Below, in pieces: positions 24,688 through 34,469 of a DNA stretch of 57,747 bases. Each line of letters starts with the position of its first letter. The first letter of the stretch is position 1. Location: the NCBI RefSeq assembly GCF_001936625.1, contig NZ_MSDU01000031.1, positions 1-57,747 on the forward strand, given 5' to 3'. The DNA is from Domibacillus antri (GTDB lineage: Bacteria > Bacillota > Bacilli > Bacillales > Domibacillaceae). The notes below the pieces were generated by a model that was given only the letters and a program-made list of their open reading frames with translations, searched no databases and had not been told where the DNA came from. The position numbers were made by a program, and so were the translations under genes.

Positions 24688-25884
24688 ATGAAAACAATCG
24701 TAAATGTGAAAGTGAGTAAAAAGGCAGCGGCGAAGTTGAAAAAAGGATACCCGCTTATTGAAAAAGAAGCGGTGGACAATAAGAAAGTACTCAAAGAAGA
24801 AGGAGCGATTGTCCGTGTCCTCGATGATAAGAAAAATTACATCGGTACGGGCTATTATGGCATACAGAATAAAGGAGTAGGGTGGATTGTTACCCGTGAA
24901 CCGGAAGAGTATATAGACACCGCTTTTTTTGCAAAAAGATTGAAAACGGCGCTGCATCACCGCCAGCATTTATTTGACGATCCTGATACAACAGCGTTTC
25001 GCGTTTTTAACGGGGAAGGTGACGGTATCGGAGGGCTGATTGTGGATTATTATGAAGGCTTTTACGTCATTCACTGGTACAGCCTTGGTATTTATTCGTT
25101 CCGCGATGAAATTCTGGCGGCGATGAATGAAACGTTCACGTATAAAGGCATTTACGAGAAAAAGCGCTTTGACCAAAAAGGGCAATACATCGAAGACGAT
25201 GATTTTGTGGCAGGAGAACGCGGGGAGTTTCCGATTGTGGTAAAAGAAAACGGTGTGAAGTTTGCTGTCGACTTAAATGATGGGGCCATGACCGGCCTAT
25301 TTCTTGATCAGCGGAACGTGCGAAAAGCGATTCGTGAACGGTACTCAAAAGGTGCTGATATGCTGAATATGTTTTCTTATACGGGTGCCTTTTCTGTATG
25401 TGCCGCTCTTGGCGGCGCGGAAAAGACGACGAGCGTCGACGTCGCCAACAGAAGCCGGACAAAGACAATTCAGCAGTTCGAAGTAAATGGAATCGACGCT
25501 TCTCAGCATGAACTTGTGGTCGATGATGTGTTTCAATACTTTAAATATGCAGCACGTAAAAAGCGGAAGTTTGACCTTGTTGTGGTCGATCCGCCCAGTT
25601 TTGCAAAAACGAAAAAACGGACGTTCAGTGCGGCGAAAGATTACACGAAGCTGATGAAAGAGACGATTGATTTGACAAAAAATAATGGTGTCATTGTCGC
25701 TTCTACGAACAGCAGCACATTTGATCTAAAAAAATTCACAAGCTTTATTAAAACCGCATGCAAGGAAAAGAATGTATCGTATTCGATTTTGGAGCAATAC
25801 ACACTGCCGGATGATTTTCGGTCAATAGATGAATTTCCGGAAGGTAATTACTTGAAAGTGCTATTTATTAAGATAAAAAAATAA
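24688..25884 (+). CDS. rlmI: class I SAM-dependent rRNA methyltransferase, RlmI-like
   Basis: 398 residues. N-terminal PUA domain (residues 1-75), central EEHI-like segment, C-terminal Rossmann methyltransferase: DLNDGAMTGLFLDQRNVR, MFSYTGAFSVCAALGGA (SAM motif I) and VVDPPSFAKTKK (catalytic motif). The family methylates C5 of a 23S rRNA cytosine. Stand-alone gene with weak ribosome site (CGGGGGC). Confidence 0.9.
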   Translation: MKTIVNVKVSKKAAAKLKKGYPLIEKEAVDNKKVLKEEGAIVRVLDDKKNYIGTGYYGIQNKGVGWIVTREPEEYIDTAFFAKRLKTALHHRQHLFDDPDTTAFRVFNGEGDGIGGLIVDYYEGFYVIHWYSLGIYSFRDEILAAMNETFTYKGIYEKKRFDQKGQYIEDDDFVAGERGEFPIVVKENGVKFAVDLNDGAMTGLFLDQRNVRKAIRERYSKGADMLNMFSYTGAFSVCAALGGAEKTTSVDVANRSRTKTIQQFEVNGIDASQHELVVDDVFQYFKYAARKKRKFDLVVVDPPSFAKTKKRTFSAAKDYTKLMKETIDLTKNNGVIVASTNSSTFDLKKFTSFIKTACKEKNVSYSILEQYTLPDDFRSIDEFPEGNYLKVLFIKIKK

Positions 25885-25894
25885 GCTGGAATGC

Positions 25895-25932
25895 AAAAAG
25901 TGCCTGCTCGAAAATCGAGACAGGCACTTTGT
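25895..25932 (+). terminator. terminator after rlmI
   Basis: AAAGTGCCTG-CTCG hairpin with CGAG-A-CAGGCACTTT. Confidence 0.85.
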
Positions 25933-26030
25933 TTAGTTCTGTCGAAATCATTTGTTCAATTTTGAGCTTGTTTCGGTACTTTCCATTTGAAAATTTTATT
26001 GAGCAGATGATAAATCTTTCCGGATTCTTT

Positions 26031-26261
26031 TTATTCCTTGCTGTCCAAATGAATTTTTGCCTTATGAATAAGCGATTTGAACGCTTCGTCAGTTAAAATA
26101 TCCTGCAAATCATGAAGCTTCTGCAGGTTGGCTTTTGTCATAATAACCAGGCCATCCTCTTCAATAAACGCAAGCCGATCCCCCTCCTGGACATTTAACA
26201 CGGTGCGTATATGTTTTGGAATGGTTATTTGTCCTTTTGAGGTCAACTTTGCTATTTCCAT
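26031..26261 (-). CDS. AbrB/MazE-type DNA-binding protein
   Basis: 76 residues with a SpoVT-AbrB swapped-hairpin domain at the N-terminus (EIAKLTSKGQITIPKHIRTVLN) and a short helical tail. It could be a free transcription factor or the antitoxin half of a toxin-antitoxin pair. No toxin reading frame with a ribosome site is visible next to it, so an orphan regulator is more likely. GGAAGGTGG precedes the ATG. Confidence 0.85.
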   Translation of the reverse strand: MEIAKLTSKGQITIPKHIRTVLNVQEGDRLAFIEEDGLVIMTKANLQKLHDLQDILTDEAFKSLIHKAKIHLDSKE

Positions 26262-26427
26262 GGTCTATCCACCTTCCTTTCCTTACTTCCTTACATTTAT
26301 AATAACAAATTCTTATCTATTTTTCAATTATTAAGTATATTATCTTTATGATTTAATAAAATAAAAAGGCTTTTTTCGATATGGTAAAATGTGATTGCAT
26401 ATAATCTTAAAAAGGGGAGGGGACGAA

Positions 26428-27150
26428 ATGGGGCAGCATCCAATCATATTTGCTCACCGCGGTGCAAGTGGAACACATCCGGAGAATACGATGGCGGCGT
26501 TTAGAGCGGCGGAGAGACTCGGCGCTGATGGAATTGAGCTTGATGTGCAAATGACGAAAGATGGAGAGATTGTCATTATTCATGATGAAACGGTCAATCG
26601 AACGACAAACGGCAAAGGCTTTATTGAGCAGATGACGTATGATGAAATGGCCTCCCTTGATGCGGGGAGCTGGTTTGGTCCAGCGTTTAAAGGCGAAAAG
26701 ATTCCGACACTGGCCGAATTTTTCACATGGGCATCAGGGAACGAGCTGCAAATAAATATTGAACTGAAAACGAATAAAATACCATACTACGGAATTGAAC
26801 AAAAAGTATTGGAACTTGTTAACAAATATGAGATGAGAGGAAGGGTGATCATTTCCTCCTTTAATCCGGACAGTGTTCGGCGTGTAATAGAGCTGGATCC
26901 ATATATAGCCGTCGCGGGACTTGTATGGCGTATTCCGCGCGATACTCTATTCATCGCAAAAAAACTTGGCCTGTCTGCACTGCATACGCAAGTTTCGTTT
27001 GCGCTCAGTGAATACGGGAAACAGGCGGTTGAAAGCGGCATTCTGCTGCGTCTTTATACGATTAATGATGTGAGAGAGTGGCATCGTGTAAAAGAGAGAG
27101 GTATTCCGATTGAAGCAATCATTACCGATTTTCCGGAACGTTTTTCATAA
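26428..27150 (+). CDS. glycerophosphodiester phosphodiesterase
   Basis: 240 residues from the ATG at 26428 (GGGGAGGGGACG upstream; the longer frame lacks support). GDPD TIM barrel: HRGASGTHPENTM (catalytic His11, Arg12), GIELDVQMTKDG (metal-binding E, D) and HDETVNRTT (second catalytic His). No signal peptide, so cytoplasmic. Hydrolyses glycerophosphodiesters to glycerol 3-phosphate and an alcohol. Confidence 0.93.
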   Translation: MGQHPIIFAHRGASGTHPENTMAAFRAAERLGADGIELDVQMTKDGEIVIIHDETVNRTTNGKGFIEQMTYDEMASLDAGSWFGPAFKGEKIPTLAEFFTWASGNELQINIELKTNKIPYYGIEQKVLELVNKYEMRGRVIISSFNPDSVRRVIELDPYIAVAGLVWRIPRDTLFIAKKLGLSALHTQVSFALSEYGKQAVESGILLRLYTINDVREWHRVKERGIPIEAIITDFPERFS

Positions 27151-27244
27151 ACCCCTTTCCGATTCATTACCTTTGAACTATAATTAAGGTACTATGACGG
27201 ACGTGATATTTACTTGATAATTATGGTAAGGAGAGATGGATTGG

Positions 27245-27610
27245 ATGGAATTTGAAGAACTAGTTCAAAAGATTAACAAGCACGTTGAGGAATTAGATTA
27301 TTTTTCGGCGAGAAAATACATTGAGCAAAATATTAACGAACTGCAGAAGAAAAAACATTTATTAAACAGCAATGCGAGAGAAATTTTGCTGTTTTTAGTT
27401 GAGCAATTAAATTCAGGGAATGTTTCGCTTAAAAGACAAGAAATCTCCACTATCAATGCTATTAATGAGTATGCCTATAAGTTTGATTTAAGAGGCATTA
27501 AGATGATCATTAAAAATCAGGCGGCGTTATTTATGCGTGAAGATATCTCCGTTTACTTAAATAAAGATGCGAAGGAAATTCTCACCGGCATGGGTGTGTT
27601 AAAAAAATGA
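27245..27610 (+). CDS. hypothetical helical protein
   Basis: 121 residues from the ATG at 27245, which is 11 bases from AAGGAG; the ATG at 27236 is too close. Rich in Glu, Lys, Asn and Leu, all-helical by composition, no membrane segment or signal. I do not recognise a domain. It ends one base before the convergent zinc-ribbon gene. Confidence 0.65.
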   Translation: MEFEELVQKINKHVEELDYFSARKYIEQNINELQKKKHLLNSNAREILLFLVEQLNSGNVSLKRQEISTINAINEYAYKFDLRGIKMIIKNQAALFMREDISVYLNKDAKEILTGMGVLKK

Positions 27611-27724
27611 TTATTTTTTTGACTTCACAAAGGTCGTCAGTTTGATCCCGCAGGCACAAATGGTGCTGTGCTTCAGTTTTTTGAGTGTTGTCTGACAGAC
27701 AGGACAAATATTTTTATTATTCAT
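27611..27724 (-). CDS. 37-residue zinc-ribbon peptide
   Basis: Short gene with AAAGGAG 8 bases before the ATG at 27724. The product (MNNKNICPVCQTTLKK... ending FVKSKK) has CPVC and CACG knuckles 15 residues apart, a compact zinc ribbon. The stop lies adjacent to the upstream convergent gene. Function unknown. Confidence 0.65.
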   Translation of the reverse strand: MNNKNICPVCQTTLKKLKHSTICACGIKLTTFVKSKK

Positions 27725-27752
27725 AATGTAGGCTCCTTTTTATTATGAGGTA

Positions 27753-27787
27753 AAAGAGGTATCCGGCTGCGGCCGGATACCTCTTTA
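27753..27787. terminator. terminator of katA
   Basis: AAAGAGGTATCCGGC hairpin pairing with GCCGGATACCTCTTT, perfect 15-bp stem, directly after the katA stop on the minus strand. Confidence 0.9.
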
Positions 27788-27793
27788 TTTATG

Positions 27794-29254
27794 TTAGTTT
27801 TGAACTGGTACAGAAAGACCTAAACCTTCTGCAACATGTGTTCCGTATTCCGGATCTGCTTTGTAGAAGTGACCGATTTGACGGAGCTTAATATCTTCTC
27901 TTTCAACTGGCTTCATTGCACCGACGATATTATTCACAAGGCGGGTACGCTCGTCTTCTGACAACAAACGGTACAAGTCGCCCGCTTGCGTGTAATGATC
28001 ATCGTGGCTGTAAGAATGTTCGCCGGCTTGTCCGGAGACTTCATATGGTGTTACCTTGTTTTCTGGTGTTTCTTTCGGGCCGTCAAAGCTGTTCGGCTCG
28101 TAATATACGGACCCCCCGCCGTTGCCGTCAAAGCGCATTTGTCCATCGCGTTGATAGTTGTTTACTTCCACTTTCGGACGGTTGATTGGCAAGTGTTGAT
28201 GGTTCGCACCGACACGGTAACGGGCTGCATCAGAGTAGGCGAACAAACGGCCTTGAAGCATTTTGTCCGGTGATGGCTCAATGCCCGGTACGAGTGTGCC
28301 AGGTGAGAATGTTGCCTGCTCTACTTCCGCGAAATAGTTTTCAGGATTGCGGTCAAGCACCATACGGCCAACTTCGATTAATGGATAATCTTTTTGTGAC
28401 CAAACTTTTGTCACATCGAACGGATCCCATTTATAGGTGTCCGCATCTTCAAGCGGCATAATTTGGACGCACAATTTCCACGCAGGGAAGTCGCCATTCT
28501 CAATTGCGTTGAATAAATCTTCTGTATGATAATCCGGGTTCTCACCGGCAAGTTTTGCTGCTAAATTCACATCGAGGTTTTTAATCCCTTGCTCTGTTTT
28601 AAAGTGATATTTCACCCAGACACCTTCGCCTTTTTCATTTACCCATTTAAATGTGTGGCTGCCGAATCCATGCTGGTGGCGAAGTGTGGCCGGAATACCG
28701 CGGTCGGACATCAAAATGGTTACTTGATGAAGTGATTCAGGTGACAATGACCAGAAATCCCATACCGCTGTCGGGTTTTTTAAATGTGTCTTAGGATCAC
28801 GTTTTTGTGTATGAATGAAGTCAGGGAATTTAATCGCATCGCGGATAAAGAACACCGGTGTGTTATTTCCGACCAAATCATAGTTGCCCTCTTCTGTGTA
28901 AAACTTGACAGCGAACCCACGCGGATCCCTTACTGTATCAGATGATCCACTTTCACCTGCCACCGTTGAGAAACGAATGAACATTGGCGTGCGTTTTCCA
29001 ACTTCAGATAAGAAATCCGCTTTTGTATATTTCGCAATCTCGCCGTTCGTTACTTCGAAGTAACCGTGTGCGCCCGCACCTTTCGCATGTACAACGCGCT
29101 CAGGTACACGTTCGCGGTTAAAGTGCGCCAGTTTTTCAAGTAAATGAACGTCTTGGATTAAAGTCGGGCCGCGCTGGCCTGCAGTTTGAGAGTTTTGGTT
29201 GTCGCCGACCGGGGCTCCCCAGCCAGTCGTCAAACGATTGTTTTTTTCGATCAA
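27794..29254 (-). CDS. katA: vegetative catalase
   Basis: 486 residues from a TTG at 29254, chosen because GAGGTG lies 6 bases upstream and the product then aligns with KatA ([18 protein letters not shown]). Clade 3 small-subunit haem catalase: distal His in RVVHAKGAG (VHAKG motif), Asn in FFIRDAIKF region, proximal Tyr in [14 protein letters not shown]. It decomposes H2O2 in the cytoplasm. The promoter carries a perfect PerR box, so expression should be induced by peroxide. Confidence 0.97.
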   Translation of the reverse strand: MIEKNNRLTTGWGAPVGDNQNSQTAGQRGPTLIQDVHLLEKLAHFNRERVPERVVHAKGAGAHGYFEVTNGEIAKYTKADFLSEVGKRTPMFIRFSTVAGESGSSDTVRDPRGFAVKFYTEEGNYDLVGNNTPVFFIRDAIKFPDFIHTQKRDPKTHLKNPTAVWDFWSLSPESLHQVTILMSDRGIPATLRHQHGFGSHTFKWVNEKGEGVWVKYHFKTEQGIKNLDVNLAAKLAGENPDYHTEDLFNAIENGDFPAWKLCVQIMPLEDADTYKWDPFDVTKVWSQKDYPLIEVGRMVLDRNPENYFAEVEQATFSPGTLVPGIEPSPDKMLQGRLFAYSDAARYRVGANHQHLPINRPKVEVNNYQRDGQMRFDGNGGGSVYYEPNSFDGPKETPENKVTPYEVSGQAGEHSYSHDDHYTQAGDLYRLLSEDERTRLVNNIVGAMKPVEREDIKLRQIGHFYKADPEYGTHVAEGLGLSVPVQN

Positions 29255-29294
29255 ATCAATCACCTCATAAGTTAATATTTTTGCTGATAATGTA

Positions 29295-29322
29295 ATGATA
29301 ACACTTCTCATGCGAAAGTCAA
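29295..29322 (-). promoter_or_regulatory. katA promoter
   Basis: Minus strand TTGACT (-35, 29317-29322), 16-base spacer, TATCAT (-10, 29295-29300). The -35 touches the PerR palindrome. Confidence 0.65.
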
Positions 29323-29352
29323 TATTTATTTATAATAATTATAAATAAATAT
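29322..29352. promoter_or_regulatory. PerR box inside a 31-bp perfect palindrome
   Basis: Central TTATAATAATTATAA (29330-29344) is an exact match to the PerR consensus TTATAATNATTATAA. The dyad continues perfectly to 31 bp. It abuts the katA -35, so Fe/Mn-PerR would block transcription. Confidence 0.9.
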
Positions 29353-29525
29353 ATTTTCTAAAATAATATCAATAATAAAATCTGATTTCTTATCAAACTT
29401 TAAACATTCTCTTAAGGTGTATTGGGAATCATTAGCTACTGTAATCGTAAAGATATAATCACAGTAAGAAAAACTAATATGTTCAATTTTTATGCTGTCT
29501 GACTTCCCATTATAATTAAGAATTC

Positions 29526-29575
29526 AAAAAAGGTTAAATAGGATCACTGTTCAGGAATCCTATTTAACCTTTAAT
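29526..29575. terminator. terminator of the MatC-type permease gene
   Basis: AAAGGTTAAATAGGAT hairpin with ATCCTATTTAACCTTT, flanked by A and T tracts; lies about 40 bases past the permease stop. Confidence 0.85.
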
Positions 29576-29616
29576 CATTTATACTCTGAGGACAAACTCA
29601 AAAGACACTGCTCGAA

Positions 29617-30912
29617 TTACCACGGCATTCCAATAACAATAAACAGCAGCCACGCAAACCCGGGACCAAATAAGATGAAAACGCCGGTTGTGATCAAAAG
29701 CTGTCTGAAAAACACTCTTTCTTTTATACCTTGAACATTTGCCAGCAGCAATGCGCCGGCGGAAGAAAGAGGACTTAAATCAACGATACTGGAAGAGGCA
29801 GAAATCGCTGAAATAACATTGATGGATGAAAGACTTGGATCTTGCAAAAGTGGCGTTCCAATCGGAATAATGGATGCCAAAAATCCTGTCGTTGACGCGA
29901 AAGCGGATACAAATCCGCCTACATATGAAACGGTAAGAGTGGCTAATAATGGATTGTTCATATCCGCGATTAATCCGGTTACATAAGCCATAACGCCCAT
30001 TTTCTCCATTACTCCGACGTATGTCACGATCCCCATCACAAGAAAAATGACGCCCCATGGCATGTCTTTTAAAACGCTTCCCTGTTTAGAAGGAGCTAAT
30101 AAAGCAAGTACTAGCCCAACAATAATAGCGGCAAAACCAATGTTAACGTTAAATCCAAGAGATAAAACCCCTAAGACGACAATCGCTGCAAGACAGGCAA
30201 TTTTATATAAATCCAATTTATGTTTTCTTTTTTCTGACGGGTCATTTCCATTTGATTGGATGAGCTCCGCAGAAGATGCGATAAAGCCAAGAGTAGCCGG
30301 TTGATTTTTTAGAAGACGATGTCCTCCAAACATGACATAGGCGATCATGGCAATTAATCCAAAATAGATAAAGCAATTCACTAAAAGTAAAGCAGGAGAG
30401 TGCTCTAAATCCCTGGCTTGCATCCCGCCGTTGACAATAATTCCGAACACATTTAATGGAGAAAAGGAACCCGCCTGCATGCCCATAATAATCATAATGC
30501 TCATCATGAGCGGACTGATGTTATGTTTATGGGCTATTTTTAGTGCAATTGGAGCCAGCAGTGATACAACAGCAATTCCATACGTTCCTACAGCAGCTAA
30601 AACTAAACTTAAAGTAAATATAAGCCATGGTACAAGCCCAAGATTCCCATTCACTAACCGCAATCCTCCGTCAGCAATTAAATCGACGACGCCGCTTTTT
30701 TGAATGATGGCAAATAAATAAGTAATCCCCGCAATAAAGATAAACAATTCTACAGGAAATGCGCCATAAATCTCATCAATGCTCAGCCCGCTTACAAACG
30801 TGCCGACTAGAAATGCTGCAACAAACCCTAAAACGCCAATGTTGATTGGCAAAGTAGCACCAACAACAAAAATAATCAGAAGTACTAAAATTGCAATAAT
30901 TTCAATGCTCAT
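29617..30912 (-). CDS. MatC/DASS-type dicarboxylate or aromatic-acid permease
   Basis: 431 residues from the ATG at 30912 (GGGGAGGA upstream; an in-frame TTG five codons earlier overlaps the ribosome site). About 11-12 hydrophobic segments. The N-terminal part resembles the MatC_N dicarboxylate carrier domain (PINIGVLGFVAAFLVGTFVSGLSIDEIYGAFP), and repeats of GxxSPLNVFG / STTGFLASIIPIG type suggest an ion-transporter-like fold. Its promoter carries the island operator at 31107-31139, so it probably imports a substrate or intermediate of the aromatic pathway. Confidence 0.75.
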   Translation of the reverse strand: MSIEIIAILVLLIIFVVGATLPINIGVLGFVAAFLVGTFVSGLSIDEIYGAFPVELFIFIAGITYLFAIIQKSGVVDLIADGGLRLVNGNLGLVPWLIFTLSLVLAAVGTYGIAVVSLLAPIALKIAHKHNISPLMMSIMIIMGMQAGSFSPLNVFGIIVNGGMQARDLEHSPALLLVNCFIYFGLIAMIAYVMFGGHRLLKNQPATLGFIASSAELIQSNGNDPSEKRKHKLDLYKIACLAAIVVLGVLSLGFNVNIGFAAIIVGLVLALLAPSKQGSVLKDMPWGVIFLVMGIVTYVGVMEKMGVMAYVTGLIADMNNPLLATLTVSYVGGFVSAFASTTGFLASIIPIGTPLLQDPSLSSINVISAISASSSIVDLSPLSSAGALLLANVQGIKERVFFRQLLITTGVFILFGPGFAWLLFIVIGMPW

Positions 30913-30954
30913 GTATATCCTCCCCAATTAAGAAATTGAACTTTGATGCTGGAC

Positions 30955-30968
30955 ATTAAGCGCTTTCA
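30955..30968 (-). promoter_or_regulatory. cre-like site 1
   Basis: Minus strand TGAAAGCGCTTAAT, close to the CcpA cre consensus (TGNAANCGNNNNCA with the strong AAAGCGCTT core), in the shared region between the permease and TAXI-TRAP genes. Confidence 0.55.
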
Positions 30969-30970
30969 TA

Positions 30971-31010
30971 TTTCATTTCATAAATTAAATAATTGCGTGA
31001 TGAAATGAAA
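30971..31010. promoter_or_regulatory. inverted repeat, possible operator
   Basis: Perfect 10-bp arms TTTCATTTCA (30971-30980) and TGAAATGAAA (31001-31010) around a 20-base AT-rich loop. No T-run, so more likely a protein site than a terminator. Confidence 0.4.
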
Positions 31011-31035
31011 TCTTTTTAGGTTTCTTTGAAAAGTA

Positions 31036-31050
31036 GATAGCGCTTTCAAA
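31036..31050 (-). promoter_or_regulatory. cre-like site 2
   Basis: Minus strand TTTGAAAGCGCTATC matches the cre pattern, 70 bases before the island operator of the permease. Confidence 0.5.
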
Positions 31051-31106
31051 CGTGAGAATGCTGCCAGGAATTTAGGTTATTTATAAATTAATGGATATTT
31101 GTCTTT

Positions 31107-31139
31107 TATACAACACCAACATTCTTATATATGCAACAA
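31107..31139 (-). promoter_or_regulatory. island operator O1 with overlapping -35, for the permease gene
   Basis: Minus-strand copy of the 33-bp motif: GTTGCATA, AAGAA, and GTTGTATA at fixed places. The right half supplies TTGTAT as -35, with TAATTT 17 bases further as a possible -10. Confidence 0.75.
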
Positions 31140-31300
31140 GTAAAAATCTTTAAAATTTTTTGATTAATAAGTCTACTTTTTTCTTATAAAAATAACATTC
31201 CACAAATCTATTAATCTTCCTTTATTCATCTATAAAAATATAAGAAGCGGACGATAGAGACTGTTAAAAAGAAAAACAGAAAAAATGAGAAAAAATATTT

Positions 31301-31333
31301 TTGTTGCTTATAGAAGAACCGAGGAGTTGTATA
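31301..31333 (+). promoter_or_regulatory. island operator O2 with overlapping -35, for the TAXI-TRAP operon
   Basis: TTGTTGCTTA, AAGAAC, GTTGTATA. -35 TTGTAT (31327-31332) and TATCAT after 17 bases. Confidence 0.75.
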
Positions 31334-31409
31334 GTGAATTTTTTTGCTTTATCATGAATTTCGAATAGTTTAAAAATTCTATTTTTTGAAAAGGAGGAGA
31401 ACTTAATCG

Positions 31410-33392
31410 ATGAAATTTACGTCTATCTTGGGAGCTTTGTTTAGTACCGGTGCCATTCGAGAACCTGAAGGATTGATTAAGAAGTTAATCATTTCTCTCG
31501 TTATCGGGATTACCATTTTTCAATTTTATGTTGTATTGTTTTCATCCATGGATCCGTTTTTACACAATGCCATTTTCATTACCTTTATGTTAGCGATTAC
31601 CTTTATCGTGTTTTCATTTAATGCAAGCCAAAAAAATAATAAAATTCCTTTTTACGATATAGCCATCTCGTTAACCTTATTAGGTATCGGTATTTTTATG
31701 ATCGTTAACTCTGAGCGGTTCCTTACCCGCTGGCCTTTAGCGGATCCATTAAGTACAACGGAATTAATCGTAGGAACAATCTTATTATTAATTGTTTTTG
31801 AAGTGACAAGAAGAACATTGGGAGCCGGAATGCTTGTTATTGTAAGCGCTTTAATGGCTTATGCGTTTTTCGGCCATCTCATCTCCGGTCCTTTCGGTCA
31901 TGAGCAGTATAACCTCATGCAAATTGTTGACCAAATGGCTTATACGGTAAATGGAGTATTTGGCTCCATTGCAACGGTAGCAGCAACGTATGTTTTCTTC
32001 TTTGTTTTATTCGGTAATTTATTTAATGCATCAGGCGGGGGAGACTTTTTTTACGCTTTGTCCAAAGCCGTGACAGGACGGGTGGCAGGCGGACCCGCAA
32101 AAGTAGCGGTCATTTCCAGCGGATTATACGGTTCCATTTCAGGAAGTCCTACAGCAGATGTCGCCACTACAGGCTCATTTACCATTCCTTCAATGAAAAA
32201 AGTAGGTTATTCCGGTACCTATGCCGGAGCGATTGAGGCAACGGCGGCTACCGGAGGCAGTATCCTTCCGCCGGTTATGGGATCAGCCGCATTTCTTATG
32301 GCGGAAATGACAGGCATTTCATATACTTCGATCGCCCTTGCCGCTTTAATTCCAGGGCTATTGTATTACTTAGCCATTTTTAGTCAGGTGCATTTTCAAG
32401 CTAAAAAATTAAAGATGGCTGGTTATGATGACGAAACGCTTCCTACTGTAAGAGGCGTTATGAAATCAATGGGTCAATTTATGATCCCGATTGTTGTGCT
32501 GATTGTTTTCCTTGAACAAGGTTTTACACCAGTTCTCGGCGCTATCGCTGCTTCCATTGCAACGATTATCGTCAGTTATTTTAAAAAGGAAACGAGATTA
32601 ACGCCTCGAAAATTGTTTGATACGATGGTTGAAACAACAACGCGTATTTCTCCATTAGTAGCTGTCTGTGCCGCAGCGGGGGTAGTTGCCGGTATTATTC
32701 AAGTGACAGGTCTCGGTGGAAAGTTTTCGAGTCTCATTCATGCGGCCTCCGGAGGAAGCGTTTTCATGACGATGGTGGTGACGATGCTTGTTTGTATTAT
32801 TTTTGGAATGGGCATGCCAACACCTGCCGCGTATATTTTAACAGCCGTTTTAGCAGCGCCTATTATGATTGAAGTCGGTATTGATGTCATGCAGGCACAT
32901 ATGTTTATTCTTTACTACGCTTGTTTATCAGCAATCACACCGCCAGTGGCCGTAGCGGCTTATGCGGCAGCAGCCATAGCGGATGCCAACCCGATGAAGA
33001 TAGGATTTTTAGCCTGCCGCTTAGGACTGGTAGCCTTTATCATTCCATACATGTTTGTCTATGATCCTTCTTTATTACTGATCGGTTCCACTCTCAATAT
33101 TGTGATAGCGGTCCTGACGGCAATCGTTGGTGTTATTTCGTTAGCTGCCGGCTTGGAAGGATGGTTCGGAAAAACACTTCATGGTTGGGAAAGAGCAATA
33201 GTGGCAGTATGCGGGATCCTCATGATTTATCCGGAATATATAAGCAGCATTATCGGCTTAATAGGGGTGTCTCTAATACTTGGGACAAAATTCCCTGCGC
33301 TTGTGAAGGATTTCAAAGAAGCCGGAAAAGCGAACACAGTAAGTGAAGTTGCCGTAGATGACACCACAGGCGGTCAGAAAATTTCGAGTTAA
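31410..33392 (+). CDS. TRAP transporter fused permease (4TM/12TM, TAXI type)
   Basis: 660 residues, membrane protein with about 17-18 helices. The N-terminal DctQ-like 4TM part (residues 1-150) is fused to the DctM-like 12TM part. DctM hallmarks: SGGGDFFYALSKAVTGRVAGGPAKVAVISSG, GSPTADVATTGSFTIPSMKK, EATAATGGSILPPVMGSAAFLM and GMGMPTPAAYILTAVLAAP. With the TAXI receptor downstream it forms a sodium- or proton-coupled importer of organic acids. AAGGAGGAG ribosome site. First gene of a unit controlled by O2, so it probably imports the aromatic substrate. Confidence 0.93.
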   Translation: MKFTSILGALFSTGAIREPEGLIKKLIISLVIGITIFQFYVVLFSSMDPFLHNAIFITFMLAITFIVFSFNASQKNNKIPFYDIAISLTLLGIGIFMIVNSERFLTRWPLADPLSTTELIVGTILLLIVFEVTRRTLGAGMLVIVSALMAYAFFGHLISGPFGHEQYNLMQIVDQMAYTVNGVFGSIATVAATYVFFFVLFGNLFNASGGGDFFYALSKAVTGRVAGGPAKVAVISSGLYGSISGSPTADVATTGSFTIPSMKKVGYSGTYAGAIEATAATGGSILPPVMGSAAFLMAEMTGISYTSIALAALIPGLLYYLAIFSQVHFQAKKLKMAGYDDETLPTVRGVMKSMGQFMIPIVVLIVFLEQGFTPVLGAIAASIATIIVSYFKKETRLTPRKLFDTMVETTTRISPLVAVCAAAGVVAGIIQVTGLGGKFSSLIHAASGGSVFMTMVVTMLVCIIFGMGMPTPAAYILTAVLAAPIMIEVGIDVMQAHMFILYYACLSAITPPVAVAAYAAAAIADANPMKIGFLACRLGLVAFIIPYMFVYDPSLLLIGSTLNIVIAVLTAIVGVISLAAGLEGWFGKTLHGWERAIVAVCGILMIYPEYISSIIGLIGVSLILGTKFPALVKDFKEAGKANTVSEVAVDDTTGGQKISS

Positions 33393-33438
33393 AAGTGATC
33401 ACACGAAAAAATTAAATTTTAGAATAGGGGGAGTTAAG

Positions 33439-34452
33439 ATGAAAAAAAGATTTCTAAAAAGCATGGTTGCGCTTATGTCTTCTGCAGTGATTTTGGCGGG
33501 CTGCAGCAGCAGCACGGAGGAAGGGACAGCTGAATCATCAAATGGCAGCGAAAATCTGAAAGTTACGATCGCGGGTGGATCTGCAGGCGGCTTGTGGAGT
33601 ACAATCGGTGAAGGAATCGGAGAAACGATCAAACGTACACATGATGGAGCTACTTTTACGTATCAGCCTGGCCAAGATGGAGCTAATATTATAACTGTCG
33701 ACTCCAAACAGGCGGACTTTGGCATTGTCAGCTCTGCCGCTGTAAAATGGGCATATGAAGGAGAAGCGCCTTATCCAAAAAAGGTTGATAAACTGCGCAC
33801 TGTTGCTTTTCTGCATGCCATGCCGTATCACTTCATTGTGAGTGAAGCATCAGGTATAAATTCCATCGAGCAAATTACGGAAGAAAAAATCCCGTTTGAC
33901 GCGGCTGTCAATACGAAAGATTCCCCGATGGAAATGTCCAACCGTATTGTATTTGAAAGCTATGGTACAAGCTACGAGGACATTGAAAAAAATGGCGGGA
34001 AAATTCAGTTCATCGCTCCAAGTAAATCAAATGACCAAATTAAAGACAAAAAATTGGATGGAACCATTTCTCCATTGCCAACGCCGGCCGGCAATCTTGT
34101 GGAATTGAGTACGAATACACCGATTAAACTTTTGCCTATTTCAGATAAAGCCGTGAAGGAAGCGGAAGAAAAGCTGGCGGCCAAACCATACACAATTAAA
34201 GCCGGCACTTACTCATTTGTTACAGAAGATATTCCTACTTTTACAATCGACACGGTTTTAGTGACGAGTACAGACGTTTCTGAGGAAGTTGTATATGAAG
34301 TCACGAAGTCGATGTACGAACAATTAGATTATTTATACTCTGTCCATCAATCATTTAAAGACATTACAAAAGAAACGATTACAGACGTCACAGGTGCCCC
34401 TTTGCATCCGGGAGCAGAAAAATTTTATAAAGAGATTGGGATTTTAGAATAA
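33439..34452 (+). CDS. TAXI-family TRAP solute-binding lipoprotein
   Basis: 337 residues from the ATG at 33439 (AGGGGGAG upstream). Lipobox VILAGC at Cys20, so anchored outside the membrane. TAXI fold motifs: TIAGGSAGGLWSTIGEGIG near residue 40, QADFGIVSSAAV, and GTYSFVTEDIPTF. It captures substrate for the fused permease upstream, 46 bases away. It is a distinct, intact gene compared with the TAXI fragment at 23616. Confidence 0.92.
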   Translation: MKKRFLKSMVALMSSAVILAGCSSSTEEGTAESSNGSENLKVTIAGGSAGGLWSTIGEGIGETIKRTHDGATFTYQPGQDGANIITVDSKQADFGIVSSAAVKWAYEGEAPYPKKVDKLRTVAFLHAMPYHFIVSEASGINSIEQITEEKIPFDAAVNTKDSPMEMSNRIVFESYGTSYEDIEKNGGKIQFIAPSKSNDQIKDKKLDGTISPLPTPAGNLVELSTNTPIKLLPISDKAVKEAEEKLAAKPYTIKAGTYSFVTEDIPTFTIDTVLVTSTDVSEEVVYEVTKSMYEQLDYLYSVHQSFKDITKETITDVTGAPLHPGAEKFYKEIGILE

Positions 34453-34469
34453 TATCATCGAGACCTCCT

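Noticed and set aside
26031-26261. AbrB-like gene as antitoxin of a toxin-antitoxin pair
   Set aside because: No adjacent frame with a ribosome site and toxin features (PIN, MazF, RelE) is visible on either side.
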